Shown here: piece by piece, positions 1-9,619 of the stretch | Layout of the letters: each line of letters starts with the position of its first letter | How positions within the stretch are numbered: the first letter of the stretch is position 1 | Notes under the pieces: model-generated | Seen by the model: the letters and a program-made list of their open reading frames with translations, nothing else | Databases searched by the model: none | What the model was told of the DNA's origin: nothing | Position numbers and translations under genes: made by a program | From: Nemertoderma westbladi | Taxonomy: Eukaryota; Xenacoelomorpha; Nemertodermatida; Nemertodermatidae | Direction of reading: 5' to 3' | Length of the DNA stretch: 27,578 nucleotides | Assembly: GCA_032718475.1 (NCBI GenBank) | Contig: JAUCBJ010002103.1 | Span: 1 to 27,578 of the forward strand

Positions 1-40
1 ATTTCAATGTCAATGCTACTTTCAATGATATTCTATGGAC

Positions 41-111
41 ACATTTTGATCAAACTTTGATCAATGTTTGATCAAAGTTTGATCAATGTTTGATTAATGT
101 TTGATCAAAGG
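41..111 (+). repeat. Short TTTGATCAA-rich tandem/palindromic repeat
   Basis: The motif TTTGATCAA, itself nearly palindromic (TTGATCAA), recurs about every 11-12 bases with spacers ACT, TGT or AGT. One copy is changed to TTTGATTAA. This is a small local repeat with no sign of function. The rest of 112-680 is AT-rich, single-copy-looking DNA apart from the entries below. Confidence 0.7.
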
Positions 112-119
112 AATGCTTT

Positions 120-272
120 TTGAGAGCGGGACTGTAGCTAAAGATTGAAAGCAAAAATATACATTCTGGCTCAACCACGGAGTAGGAGGGAGATGGAATT
201 ATCTCTGTTTCAAATTTCATGCAATCTCACTAAGATTTGTAGAAACATTAGGGGGGGGGGGGGGGGGGGGGG
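120..272 (+). repeat. Second copy (one end) of the G-tract dispersed element
   Basis: The stretch 207-250 closely matches 7972-8015, sharing TTTCAAATTTCATGCAAT and AAGATTTGTAGAAAC, and both run directly into a poly-G tract (251-272 here, 22 G). Weaker similarity continues left, with GCAAAA, a GGCT block and CACGG in the same order. This appears to be one end of the same dispersed family as the fold-back element at 7210-8035. Confidence 0.7.
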
Positions 273-583
273 TGTCACTGAATTACGGCACTATATTGTG
301 GGACATGGTGTATATAGATTTTAAATATATTATAACAATAGCTAGTAAAAAAAAATAATGCATGAACAATGTTAATGAACAATGTTACAATATACGTACA
401 TGTGCCAAAACAATTAATTTTAATTCAAAGCATTCCAGAATATCTTATTGAATAGGGCCAACCACTCCCTTTTGTTCAAATGTAGATACTGTAATTAAAT
501 GTAGCCATAGTTCCGGCAATTATAATACAATTAGTAAAATTAATGTAAAAAGAGCTACCCGTACAATTTCGACCCAGTTGCCC

Positions 584-628
584 AATTGTCCGGGTCGCAA
601 TTATCCGGATCGCAATTGTCCGGACACC
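584..628 (+). repeat. 15-bp x 3 tandem repeat
   Basis: Three adjacent 15-bp units: AATTGTCCGGGTCGC, AATTATCCGGATCGC and AATTGTCCGGACACC. They contain the near-palindromes TCCGGA and AATT. Nothing suggests a function. Confidence 0.8.
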
Positions 629-680
629 TAAAAGATGAGGGCCAATTATTCAAAGATGAGGCGCAAATTCGCGATTGGCT

Positions 681-2213
681 AAAATATGAGTACAAAATAT
701 TGAATTAGTGACTCTTATAAAAATATGAGTCTAAAATACATTGAATTAGTGACTCTTATAAAAATATGAGTACAAAATACATTGAATTAGTGACTCTTAT
801 AAAAATATGAGTCCAAAATACATTGAATTAGTGACTCTTATAAAAATATGAGTCCAAAATACATTGAATTAGTGACTCTTATAAAAATATGAGTCCAAAA
901 TACATTGAATTAGTGACTCTTATAAAAATATGAGTCCAAAATACATTGAATTAGTGACTCTTATAAAAATATGAGTCCAAAATACATTGAATTAGTGACT
1001 CTTATAAAAATATGAGTCCAAAATACATTGAATTAGTGACTCTTATAAAAATATGAGTCCAAAATACATTGAATTAGTGACTCTTATAAAAATATGAGTC
1101 CAAAATACATTGAATTAGTGACTCTTATAAAAATATGAGTACAAAATACATTGAATTAGTGACTCTTATAAAAATATGAGTCCAAAATACATTGAATTAG
1201 TGACTCTTATAAAAATATGAGTCCAAAATACATTGAATTAGTGACTCTTATAAAAATATGAGTACAAAATACATTGAATTAGTGACTCTTATAAAAATAT
1301 GAGTCCAAAATACATTGAATTAGTGACTCTTATAAAAATATGAGTACAAAATACATTGAATTAGTGACTCTTATAAAAATATGAGTCCAAAATACATTGA
1401 ATTAGTGACTCTTATAAAAATATGAGTCCAAAATACATTGAATTAGTGACTCTTATAAAAATATGAGTCCAAAATACATTGAATTAGTGACTCTTATAAA
1501 AATATGAGTCCAAAATACATTGAATTAGTGACTCTTATAAAAATATGAGTCCAAAATACATTGAATTAGTGACTCTTATAAAAATATGAGTCCAAAATAC
1601 ATTGAATTAGTGACTCTTATAAAAATATGAGTACAAAATACATTGAATTAGTGACTCTTATAAAAATATGAGTCCAAAATACATTGAATTAGTGACTCTT
1701 ATAAAAATATGAGTACAAAATACATTGAATTAGTGACTCTTATAAAAATATGAGTACAAAATACATTGAATTAGTGACTCTTATAAAAATATGAGTCCAA
1801 AATACATTGAATTAGTGACTCTTATAAAAATATGAGTCCAAAATACATTGAATTAGTGACTCTTATAAAAATATGAGTCCAAAATACATTGAATTAGTGA
1901 CTCTTATAAAAATATGAGTACAAAATACATTGAATTAGTGACTCTTATAAAAATATGAGTCCAAAATACATTGAATTAGTGACTCTTATAAAAATATGAG
2001 TCCAAAATACATTGAATTAGTGACTCTTATAAAAATATGAGTACAAAATACATTGAATTAGTGACTCTTATAAAAATATGAGTACAAAATACATTGAATT
2101 AGTGACTCTTATAAAAATATGAGTACAAAATACATTGAATTAGTGACTCTTATAAAAATATGAGTACAAAATACATTGAATTAGTGACTCTTATAAAAAT
2201 ATGAGTACAAAAT
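681..2213 (+). repeat. 41-bp tandem array, about 37 copies
   Basis: A regular 41-bp unit (ATAAAAATATGAGTCCAAAA followed by TACATTGAATTAGTGACTCTT). Nearly all variation is one base: GAGTCC versus GAGTAC, in an irregular order, with GTAC units more common toward the right end. The first unit is degenerate. Each unit contains GAGTC and GACTC about 20 bases apart, so a single strand could form a weak hairpin. It is AT-rich and has stop codons, so it is not coding. It lies upstream of the recognised gene. Confidence 0.97.
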
Positions 2214-2413
2214 TGGCGTATTCATTTTAAAACGAGAACATAATGCCATTGAGTTACAATAGTTACATATATACAAATAAGAGTACATAATTATTTTCCT
2301 TAAAAATATGAGTAAATAATAAAATGGGGTTTTAATACTAAAAGTATGACATACCCTCCCCTTCCTTGTGCATGTGCATGCAAGTAGGCCAACCAACCGC
2401 CAAACTATGGCCC

Positions 2414-2715
2414 TTCAATGAAGATGTGTTTTTTAACGTAGGCTATTATTGACGTAATTTTTTAACGTATTTATTTTACGTAGTAACCACGGCCAGTAAT
2501 ACGTTAATTTAACGTCATGCGGTCATAAATAACGTTCACAATATACGGCTGTTAACGTTATTTTCAGACATGAGTTAATTAGTATGATTTTAGTTAAAAT
2601 TATTATATTTTTAACGTAGTAAACCCGGCCAATAATACGTTAATTTAACGTATAAGGGCACGTTAAAATATAACGATGATATGGTATAATATTAACGTAT
2701 ATTAACGTTAAATTA
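2414..2715. repeat. TTAACGTA/TTAACGTTA-rich region with a diverged 136-bp duplication
   Basis: Motifs of the type TTAACGT and its complement ACGTTAA occur more than a dozen times in about 300 bp. A segment at 2478-2515 (ACGTAGTAACCACGGCCAGT and following ATACGTTAATTTAACGT) recurs at 2614-2651 with a few changes, offset by 136 bp. The next 650 bases (2716-3370) are AT-rich intergenic-looking sequence with a TATATA stretch near 2840-2870; I see no gene there. Confidence 0.6.
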
Positions 2716-3217
2716 AAGTCAAAATGTTTGCAAGGTTAAGATATTTTCTCGTCTACAATAAAATATTTTTTATGATTATTAGTTATTACTCAGAATAGAA
2801 CTTAAATTTTGTAAATCGGTGCATTTGAACCTCGTTGCTAATATATACATATACTGTATATATATATGTGAGTCATAGTTAATCTTTATATTTATTTATT
2901 TCAATTCTAGATAGCCTACATTGCTACATTGACCCATCCCAGAATAGTATAGTCATTATTTTTATTTATACTATTATCTGATTATATATACTTGTTCGTT
3001 AATAATTATTGCATTTTGTGATATTTTAGGGTTTGTAAGGATGCGATGGGGGTATTTTAAGTAAACGCAATTAATTTATTAAGTACCGGTACTGTCAATC
3101 AATAAATGCGCAGTATATAAATATGTACTGTATATAGTCACTCACTACGTTCACTCAGCGATTCACACAGGTCAGCTGGCGCGCGAGCTGGGGGAAGATC
3201 TTCTCTGTGCTGGGGGT

Positions 3218-3298
3218 AAGAGCGCGTAAGAAAAGGGGGAAGAGGGGGAAAGAAAAGGGGTATGGATCTATAAATAGCATCCAATGGGATGCCTCTAT
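3218..3298 (+). repeat. Left arm of an inverted repeat flanking the C-rich array
   Basis: The stretch GGATCTATAAATAGCATCCA and following bases (3264-3298), preceded by GTAAGAAAAG and purine runs, matches the reverse complement of 5445-5498 with a few changes and a small length difference. CTATAAATAG here looks like a TATA box, but there is no other promoter evidence. Confidence 0.6.
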
Positions 3299-3380
3299 TT
3301 TACGACCGTTCTATACTGTAAACATACAGCTGTCTACCTTATTGAGAAGTGGTAATACGACTTAACAGTTGCTAAACTTA

Positions 3381-4990
3381 CCCCCCCCCCCCCACCCACG
3401 TCTAGTTAACCACACCCACCCACCCACCCACATAAGCACATCGACTTAACCGCACCCACCCACCCATCTAAGCACACCTACTTAACCGCACCCACCTACC
3501 CACCTAAGCACACCTACTTAACCGCACCCACCCGCCCTCCTAAGCACGTCTACTTACCCGCACCCACCCACCCACCTAAACACGTCTACTTAACCGCACT
3601 CACCCACCCACCTTAGCACGTATACTTACCCGCACCCACCCACCCACCTACCTAAGCACACCTAGTTAGCCGCACCCACGTAAGCACATCGACTTAACCG
3701 CACCCACCCACCCACCTAAGCACGTGTACTTAACCACACCCACCCACCCACCTAAGCACGTATACTTACCCGCACCCACCTCCTACATAAGCACACCTAG
3801 TTAACCGCACCCACCTAAGCACATCGACTTAACCGCAAACACCCACCCACCCACCTAAGCACATCGACTTAACCGCACCCACCCACCCACCTAAGCACGT
3901 ATACTTACCCGCACCCACCCGCCTACCTAAGCACACCTAGTTAGCCGCATCCACCTAAGCACATCGACTTAACCGCACCCACCCACCAACCCACCTAAGC
4001 ACGTGTACTTAACCACACCCACCCACCCACCCACCTAAGCACGTACACTTACCCGCACCCACCTCCTACCTAAGCACACCTAGTTAACCGCACCCACCTA
4101 AGCACATCGACTTAACCGCACCCACCCACCCACATAAGCACGTGTACTTAGCCACACCCACCCACCCACCCACCTAAGCACGTATACTTACCCGCACCCA
4201 CCTCCTACCTAAGCACACCTAGTTAACCGCACCCACCTAAGCACATCGACTTAACCGCACCCACCAACCCACATAAGCACTTGTACTTAACCACACCAAC
4301 CCACCCACCCACCTAAGCACGTATACTTACCCGCACCCACCTCCTACCTAAGCACACATAGTTAACCGCATCCACCTAAACACGTATACTTAACCACACC
4401 CACCCACCCACCTAAGCACGTTTACTTAACCACACCCACCCACCTCAGCACATCGACTTAACGGCACCCACCCACCCACCTAAGCACACCTACTTAACCG
4501 CACGTGTACTTAACCGCAAACAATCAACCAACCCACCTAAGCACATCGACTTAACCGCACCCACCCACACACCTAAGCACACCTACTCAACCGCACCCAC
4601 CCACCCTCCTAAGCACGTCTACTTAACCGCACCCACCCACACACCTAAGCACACCTACTTAACCGCACCCACCCACCCACCTAAGCATATCGACTTAGCC
4701 GCACCCATCCACCCACCTAAGCACACCTACTTAACCGCACCCGGCCACCCACCCTCCTAAGCACATCGACTTAACCGCACCCACCCACCCACCTAAGCAC
4801 ACCTACTTAACTGCACCCACCCACCAACCTAAGCAAGCACGTCTACTTAACCGCACCCACACACCAAACTAAGCAAGCACGTCTACTTAACCGCACCCAA
4901 CCTCCCCTACCCCTACACACCTAATTACCCGCACTCACCTACCCCTACCACCCTCCCTCCCTCTCACATCCTATTTACCCGCACCGACCG
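3381..4990 (+). repeat. C-rich minisatellite, degenerate 25-45-bp units with CCCA runs
   Basis: Units of the form CCTAAGCACGTCTACTTAACC, GCA, then a variable number of CCCA steps. The array starts with a run of 13 C at 3381-3393. Unit length varies with the number of CCCA steps and with truncated units; the core varies at CACCTA/CACATCGA/CACGTCTA/CACGTATA. Units decay toward 4900-5010. The - strand carries runs such as GGGTGGGTGGGTGGG, strong G-quadruplex motifs. It resembles no canonical telomere repeat. Confidence 0.9.
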
Positions 4991-5444
4991 CCCGAACTTA
5001 ACAAACACACCCACCCCTACCTTTTCTACCTTATTCAGACTACACGGCAAACATTCTCGGAGCAATCATGCCGTACCAGAAATTTGCAAAAACGGAAAGC
5101 AGGGACAGTTTTCGCCAAAACCTTTTTTACAAGAACCGTTTTTTTATAATCGTTTCCTATAAAATAATGCTAAGTATTTACATCCTAGAATATTCGATAA
5201 CTATTGTAAATTATTGTAATTAATTAATAGGTTGGTTGCTTTTTTTACCATATATTATTAAATAAATGTGAGATTAATTAGTGCAGTTAGTTTAATTATA
5301 ATATCGTAAACATCACTGCACAAAAACGCGTTTTACACACCAGATCTTTAAAACATTACCTTTATTCGCATGCGAAAATAAGGGTTATGCCAGAGCCAGC
5401 CTAGAGGCCAAGCAAGGTACCGGTAGCCGTAGCAATGCATGAAG

Positions 5445-5498
5445 ATAGAAGCTTCCTATTGGGTGCTATTTTTAGATCCTTCCCGCTTTTCTTACCCC
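5445..5498 (-). repeat. Right arm of the inverted repeat flanking the C-rich array
   Basis: The reverse complement reads GGGGTAAGAAAAGCGGGAAG then GATCTAAAAATAGCACCCAA, pairing with 3218-3298. The arms are 2.1 kb apart, with the C-rich minisatellite between them. Between 5010 and 5445 I see only AT-rich single-copy-looking sequence. Confidence 0.6.
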
Positions 5499-5539
5499 CT
5501 CATCCGTGCCACCACTGGTTCAGCCAAACAACCCAGGCA

Positions 5540-5770
5540 GCTCCGTAGCCCATCATTGTTCCAATTCTTCCGGTAGGCTATCATTACGGCTCTCCTAATT
5601 TGTTTCAAATTTGTTTCACTGGCATACTTAACATTGTTCCAATTGTTTGAGCTCCGTAGCCCATCATTGTTCCAATTCTCCGGTAGACTATCATTACGAC
5701 CCTCCTAATTTGTTTCAAATTTGTTTCACTGGCATACATAGCATTGCAGGTAGGACACCATTACGTGGCT
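5540..5770 (+). repeat. 111-bp tandem duplication with a partial third copy
   Basis: GCTCCGTAGCCCATCATTGT starts at 5540 and again at 5651, and the following bases match for the full unit, including CTCCTAATTTGTTTCAAATT. A shorter, more diverged third copy follows at about 5750-5818 (CACCATTACGTGGCTCCTAA). Confidence 0.85.
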
Positions 5771-6029
5771 CCTAATATGTTTCAATTATGTTCCAATTTT
5801 GTTTCAACTATAACAGAGACATACTAGTGGCAGTACGCGCGCAGAAAACCACGAAATGCCTCATGAAAATTATGACGTAATGAATGATTAATTATGTTAT
5901 TGCGCGCATGACAGTTGCTACAGCCAGACAGCGGGTTTCTGATTCTGACTAACGGCAGCACGGACAGGACAATCTGACAGTTGTTTAGAATTTATAATTA
6001 ACTGATTACAGATTAATGCAGTGCGCGAG

Positions 6030-6500
6030 TGCGGTACCGGCAGACCGGTACCGCAATAACAGAAATTATAATGACATCACAATTAATGATTGTGCAGCAG
6101 TGCTAGCTAATAGCTGAATAGCAGAATTAGCGAATACCTGACAGCCTGAATACTGCAGTACTGTCAACAGTCTAAGACCTGAACTACTCCATACTCTACT
6201 ACAGTCAGACAGTACTACCAGACTACCGGTACTGTACTACTGTACTCAGGTACTAGTACTGTAGTACATAGTACAGAACTGGTAGGCCTACTCAGCTACT
6301 ACCTGACTACCGGCCCGGCATTGCACCGGCTGACCGGTATTACCTGATTAGGCCTACAGTAGGTGGTAGCAGGCAGCAGGGTAGTCAGGTAGTGGTAGCA
6401 GGCTATTACTGTATTAGGCCTACAGTCTGACAGTACTGCACTGCAGTTCAGCAGTTGCAGTACTGCAGTAGGCCTTCTGGCTGTCTGGCAGATCTGCAGA
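6030..6500. repeat. Cryptically simple region rich in ACCGGT, AGTACT, AGGCCT and CTGCAG
   Basis: A stretch of about 470 bp is built from short palindromic hexamers and close variants (GTACTGTAC, TAGGCCTAC, CTGCAGT). There is no regular period. The same flavour continues more weakly to about 7100, over the candidate first exon. I see no coding or RNA gene evidence here. Confidence 0.6.
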
Positions 6501-6898
6501 TTGATGTGTTATTGGAATTGTTGATATGAATTTATTGAATATTTAACTGGCACTGGTCAGCTGGTTAGCTGGTAGTTTTACAGGCAAAGAGGTTCGGGTA
6601 CCCACAGAGCACAGACCCACTGCTGCACTGCCACTACAGCACTACCCACAACCCACACCGGAAGTCTGAAGTCAGCCAGTGTCCAGGTGCAGAGGTGTCA
6701 TCGTCAACCATCATCTGGATCATATTCTGATATTGTACTGTTATATGATTATTTTAGTTAATATAAGAAGCTGAATTCGCTTGCCTGCTTACAACTGTCT
6801 GACTGTACGTAAGTCATAAGTCTATTTCGGTCAGGGTGACGCTGACGCCATCATTAAACTGGATCGTCTACTGGACTGCTGGAAGGGATACCGGTAAT

Positions 6899-6928
6899 AT
6901 GACTGGAGAAACTCCTGTTTCTGATGTG
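6899..6928 (+). CDS. Candidate first coding exon of the beta-TrCP gene
   Basis: An ATG at 6899 (A at -3) opens a 10-codon stretch, MTGETPVSDV, that ends exactly at a consensus 5' splice site, GTAAGT, at 6929-6934. The exon ends in phase 0, which fits the phase-0 start of the next recognised exon at 8350. Beta-TrCP proteins have short, poorly conserved N termini that differ between isoforms and species, so homology cannot support or exclude this exon. The frame stays open upstream to a stop at 6800, and this is its only in-frame ATG. Upstream sequence would be 5' UTR; I see no convincing promoter motif. A different first exon further left is quite possible. Confidence 0.35.
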
Positions 6929-7209
6929 GTAAGTACCGGTACCAGTTGCAGTTGCCAGTACAGCAGTAGGCTAAATGCTTGCTCAGTTGCTAAGTTAACG
7001 GTACCCTGGTACCGGTCAGCCGGTAGGCCAGTAGGCCTTACCATCACCGTCGCCGCCTGACAGTAGGCCTACACAGTAGTTTTACTTCTTCAGTTATGGC
7101 TCCTTGATATTGATACCGGTAGACTTATTGCAGTATTACCGAGCCGAGGTTGGAGGTGGCGAGGTGTATTTCATTTCAGTACCGTAGGAATTCCTGATGC
7201 ATTCGATTC

Positions 7210-8035
7210 AACAGCCCCCCTGCCGCTGCCCCCTCACCCCACACTGCCACAAATTGTTCTTAAAATCCAAATCTTTATCATACACAGACTGACAGTCATA
7301 CCGGTATTGCTTGAAATTTGAAACACAACTAGCTGACTTTACTAGTGCCGGCACAACTCACCACTCACTGTCGTTATTCTTATTACCATGATTACATGGT
7401 GCCGGAATTTTCGATTTTTTTTATAAGCATTTTAAAAAAGTGTCTTTTGCGACATCGCACCCTCTGTTTTTCGGCCTCTGTTTCTCGGCCATTTTTCACA
7501 TTAGTCGTAATTTTCACATATCATCAGAAAGCTTAAAGCGTTACAAGGAGGCCGATTCCAAGTAAGAATTAACGTTCGCTTCGGTCAGTCGGTGAAGGAC
7601 ATTTATTCGATTTAAATAAATACACAATGTTCTGGAACATTTTGTTATAAAATGTATAGCTACCAAATCGGAATACCGCCAACTCATCAAATAAATAAGA
7701 TCAGAACAGCGAAGAATAATTCTTGGAATCTTTGAACGCCTATTTCTCAGCTGTTGCTCAACGAAACTCAGATATTGTTACATAGTTGGAATCCTTGCAA
7801 CGCAAGCTTTCTATTGATAGGAAAAAATACTATTAATTAATGTGAAGAATGGCCGCGATATTAATAGTGCAATTTCGCTAAAGACACTTTTTTAAACGCT
7901 TATAAAAATTTAATGGCAAAATCGAAAATGTCGGCTTCATAGTAACAATCACGGTGAGTTAAATTAGTTGTGTTTCAAATTTCATGCAATATGATAAAGA
8001 TTTGTAGAAACGTCTGGGGGGGGGGGGGGGGGGGG
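7210..8035. mobile_element. Fold-back (long inverted repeat) element with C-/G-rich ends
   Basis: The left part (about 7255-7565) matches the reverse complement of the right part (about 7740-8010), imperfectly but over most of its length. Shared blocks in order include AAATCTTTATCATA, GAAATTTGAAACACAACTA, ATTTTCGATTTT, TTAAAAAAGTGTCTTT and GAAAGCTT. The right end runs into 20 G (8016-8035); the left end lies next to a degenerate C-rich stretch (7215-7238), the mirror image. The left arm has about 25 extra bases near 7282. The central loop is about 180 bp. No transposase frame is present, so it would be a non-autonomous element or relic. It sits in the first intron. Confidence 0.6.
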
Positions 8036-8286
8036 TTGTGTCATCAGAAAATAACTCTTACAATAAGTACACCATGACAATTGAATACTCGTACCGTACC
8101 ATGTTGTCTTGAAAATAACCGTCAATCGATTGATTAGTAGGCTATTCCTAAAGAAGAAATATAAAACCAATTTGTATCGTTACCAGTTTGAAGTTGAATC
8201 CGTTTAATATGATAGCAATAAAATATTATTGTAAGCGTACTGTACTGAAAAGGGCTGCTTATATAGGGTATATTCATTGGTTAATT

Positions 8287-8304
8287 TATATATATATATA
8301 TATA
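8287..8304. repeat. TA dinucleotide repeat
   Basis: A run of alternating T and A about 45 bases upstream of the exon starting at 8350. Nothing else is notable between the fold-back element and that exon. Confidence 0.8.
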
Positions 8305-8349
8305 CTGCATAGGCCTACCGTTCCGTTACCGTATATAATACTTGTTTAG

Positions 8350-8457
8350 GAGATCTCCACGCCAACTCCAGGGCGAAAGGAAACTACAGATGACTCGTTT
8401 AATGAGGAAAAGGAAGTTTGTGTTCAATATTTTGATAATTGGACTGAGTTTAACCAG
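8350..8457 (+). CDS. beta-TrCP exon: start of the D domain
   Basis: A 108-nt exon of 36 codons, phase 0 at both ends. The acceptor is TTTAG at 8345-8349 and the donor is CAG|GTTAGT at 8455-8463. It begins EISTPTPGRK and ends EEKEVCVQYFDNWTEFNQ. The second half matches the conserved E-K-E-x-C-x-x-Y-F-x-x-W block at the start of the beta-TrCP D domain, which mediates homodimerisation in known family members. The next exon continues with VDFVEHLL, as expected for the family. The acceptor has a weak pyrimidine tract, so the exact start is less sure than the end. The exon lies just after a TA-repeat and a fold-back element in the preceding intron. Confidence 0.85.
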
Positions 8458-8892
8458 GTTAGTGAATGATTTATTGTTGGGCTGTACGCATACTGTCTCC
8501 TAGGTTTTGTATGTGTACCGCCGTATCAGTACCAAAAAGGCTGATTTTTCTGTCAAAATTTTCAGTAAACTAATTTTATGGTATCGAAAATATTTAATTC
8601 TTGTGAATCCCAGATCTTTCAGCGGGGGGATCAGTAGAGGCGCCACTTTTTCACGGTTCTCGTGGTTCGCGGTCTCCCAGGTTAATAGTGTGGCTACACA
8701 ATCCGATACACTTTACGGTGTTCTAATTCGGTTCAACATATTCCAAAATATTGTAAAATAGGTCCTCAGTGTGTGTGTTTGTAAACACACAGGAAACTCA
8801 ATTATATGAAAAGCAGTATTAAGAATTTGGGTCGATTCGCCTAGGCCTACATTTATCTCAAAATTCTATCGGAATATCTTGAATATAACGCG

Positions 8893-8955
8893 TCTGATAC
8901 GTGTGCTGATACGGGTACGGGTACCCGATACGGATACGGAACGGATACGCCATTG
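8893..8955 (+). repeat. GATACGG-rich short repeat
   Basis: The steps GATACG, GGTACG and GGTACC recur about ten times in 60 bp, irregularly. The surrounding 8458-9120 is intronic and otherwise looks single-copy; a frame of 84 codons at 8507-8761 shows no family features. Confidence 0.6.
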
Positions 8956-9129
8956 GATTCGATCTGCTGTCGACCCCTTAAAACCATAACCAGTAGAGGG
9001 GTGATCTTTTGGCTCCGGCTCCGGGCAAATTAATCCGGAGCTTATGTTGTTGAAATTAAGTTTTTTAATGTATGAATAATGTAAATATCTCAGTAATTAA
9101 CATAATTATGTGTGGCTGGGTACTGATTG

Positions 9130-9619
9130 GATACAGCTGGCTGGATATGGTGCTAAGGTGTCGGAAGTGTTCCTCGTGGGTTGTGATGGCTGGATATGGT
9201 GCTAAGGTGTCGAAGTGTTCCTCCTCGTGGGTTGATGGCTGGATATGGGGCTAAGGTGTCGAAGTGTTACTCGTGGGTTGATGGCTGGATATGGTGCTAA
9301 GGTGTCGAAGTGTTCCTCGTGGCTGGATATGGTGCTAAGGTATCGAAGTGTTCCTTGTGGGTTGTGCTGGCTGGATATGGTGCTAAGGTATCGAAGTGTT
9401 CCTCGTGGGTTGATGGCTGGATATGGTGCTAAGGTGTCGAAGTGTTCCTCGTGGGTTCATGGCTGGATATGGGGCTAAGGTGTCGAAGTGTTCCTCCTCG
9501 TGGGTTGATGGCTGGATATGGTGCTAAGGTGTCGAAGTGTTCCTCGTGGGTTGATGGCTCGATATGGTGCTAAGGTGTCGAAGTGTTCCTCGTGGGCTGA
9601 TGGCTGGATATGGTGCTAA
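9130..9619 (+). repeat. 46/49-bp minisatellite, left part (about 10 copies)
   Basis: Units of GGCTGGATATGGTGCTAAGG then TGTCGAAGTGTTCCTCGTGG and GTTGAT (46 bp), with a 49-bp form in which CCT is duplicated (TTCCTCCTCG) and some shortened units. It is the same array as 12058-17416, cut by the retrotransposon. Short open frames in it are products of the repeat, not genes. Confidence 0.97.
9599..9619 (+). repeat. Left target-site duplication candidate of the RTE-like element
   Basis: These 21 bases, GATGGCTGGATATGGTGC plus TAA, are identical to 12058-12078 on the other side of the element. They are also part of the 46-bp repeat unit, so identity alone is weak. The supporting point is that the array continues in correct phase if one copy and the element are removed. 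Confidence 0.55.

Noticed and set aside
3264-3280. CTATAAATAG as a promoter TATA box
   Set aside because: It is part of an inverted repeat arm with no start-site or gene evidence next to it.
3381-4990. Telomere-like C-rich repeat
   Set aside because: The unit is long and degenerate and does not match TTAGGG/CCCTAA or a known telomere variant.
6836-7060. 74-codon frame beginning at a GTG and running past 6928
   Set aside because: GTG is not a usual animal start, and the frame crosses a consensus donor at 6929. The ATG at 6899 with that donor is the better reading.
8507-8761. 84-codon plus-strand frame after the first D-domain exon
   Set aside because: It begins after a good donor at 8458 and shows no family features; it is intronic.
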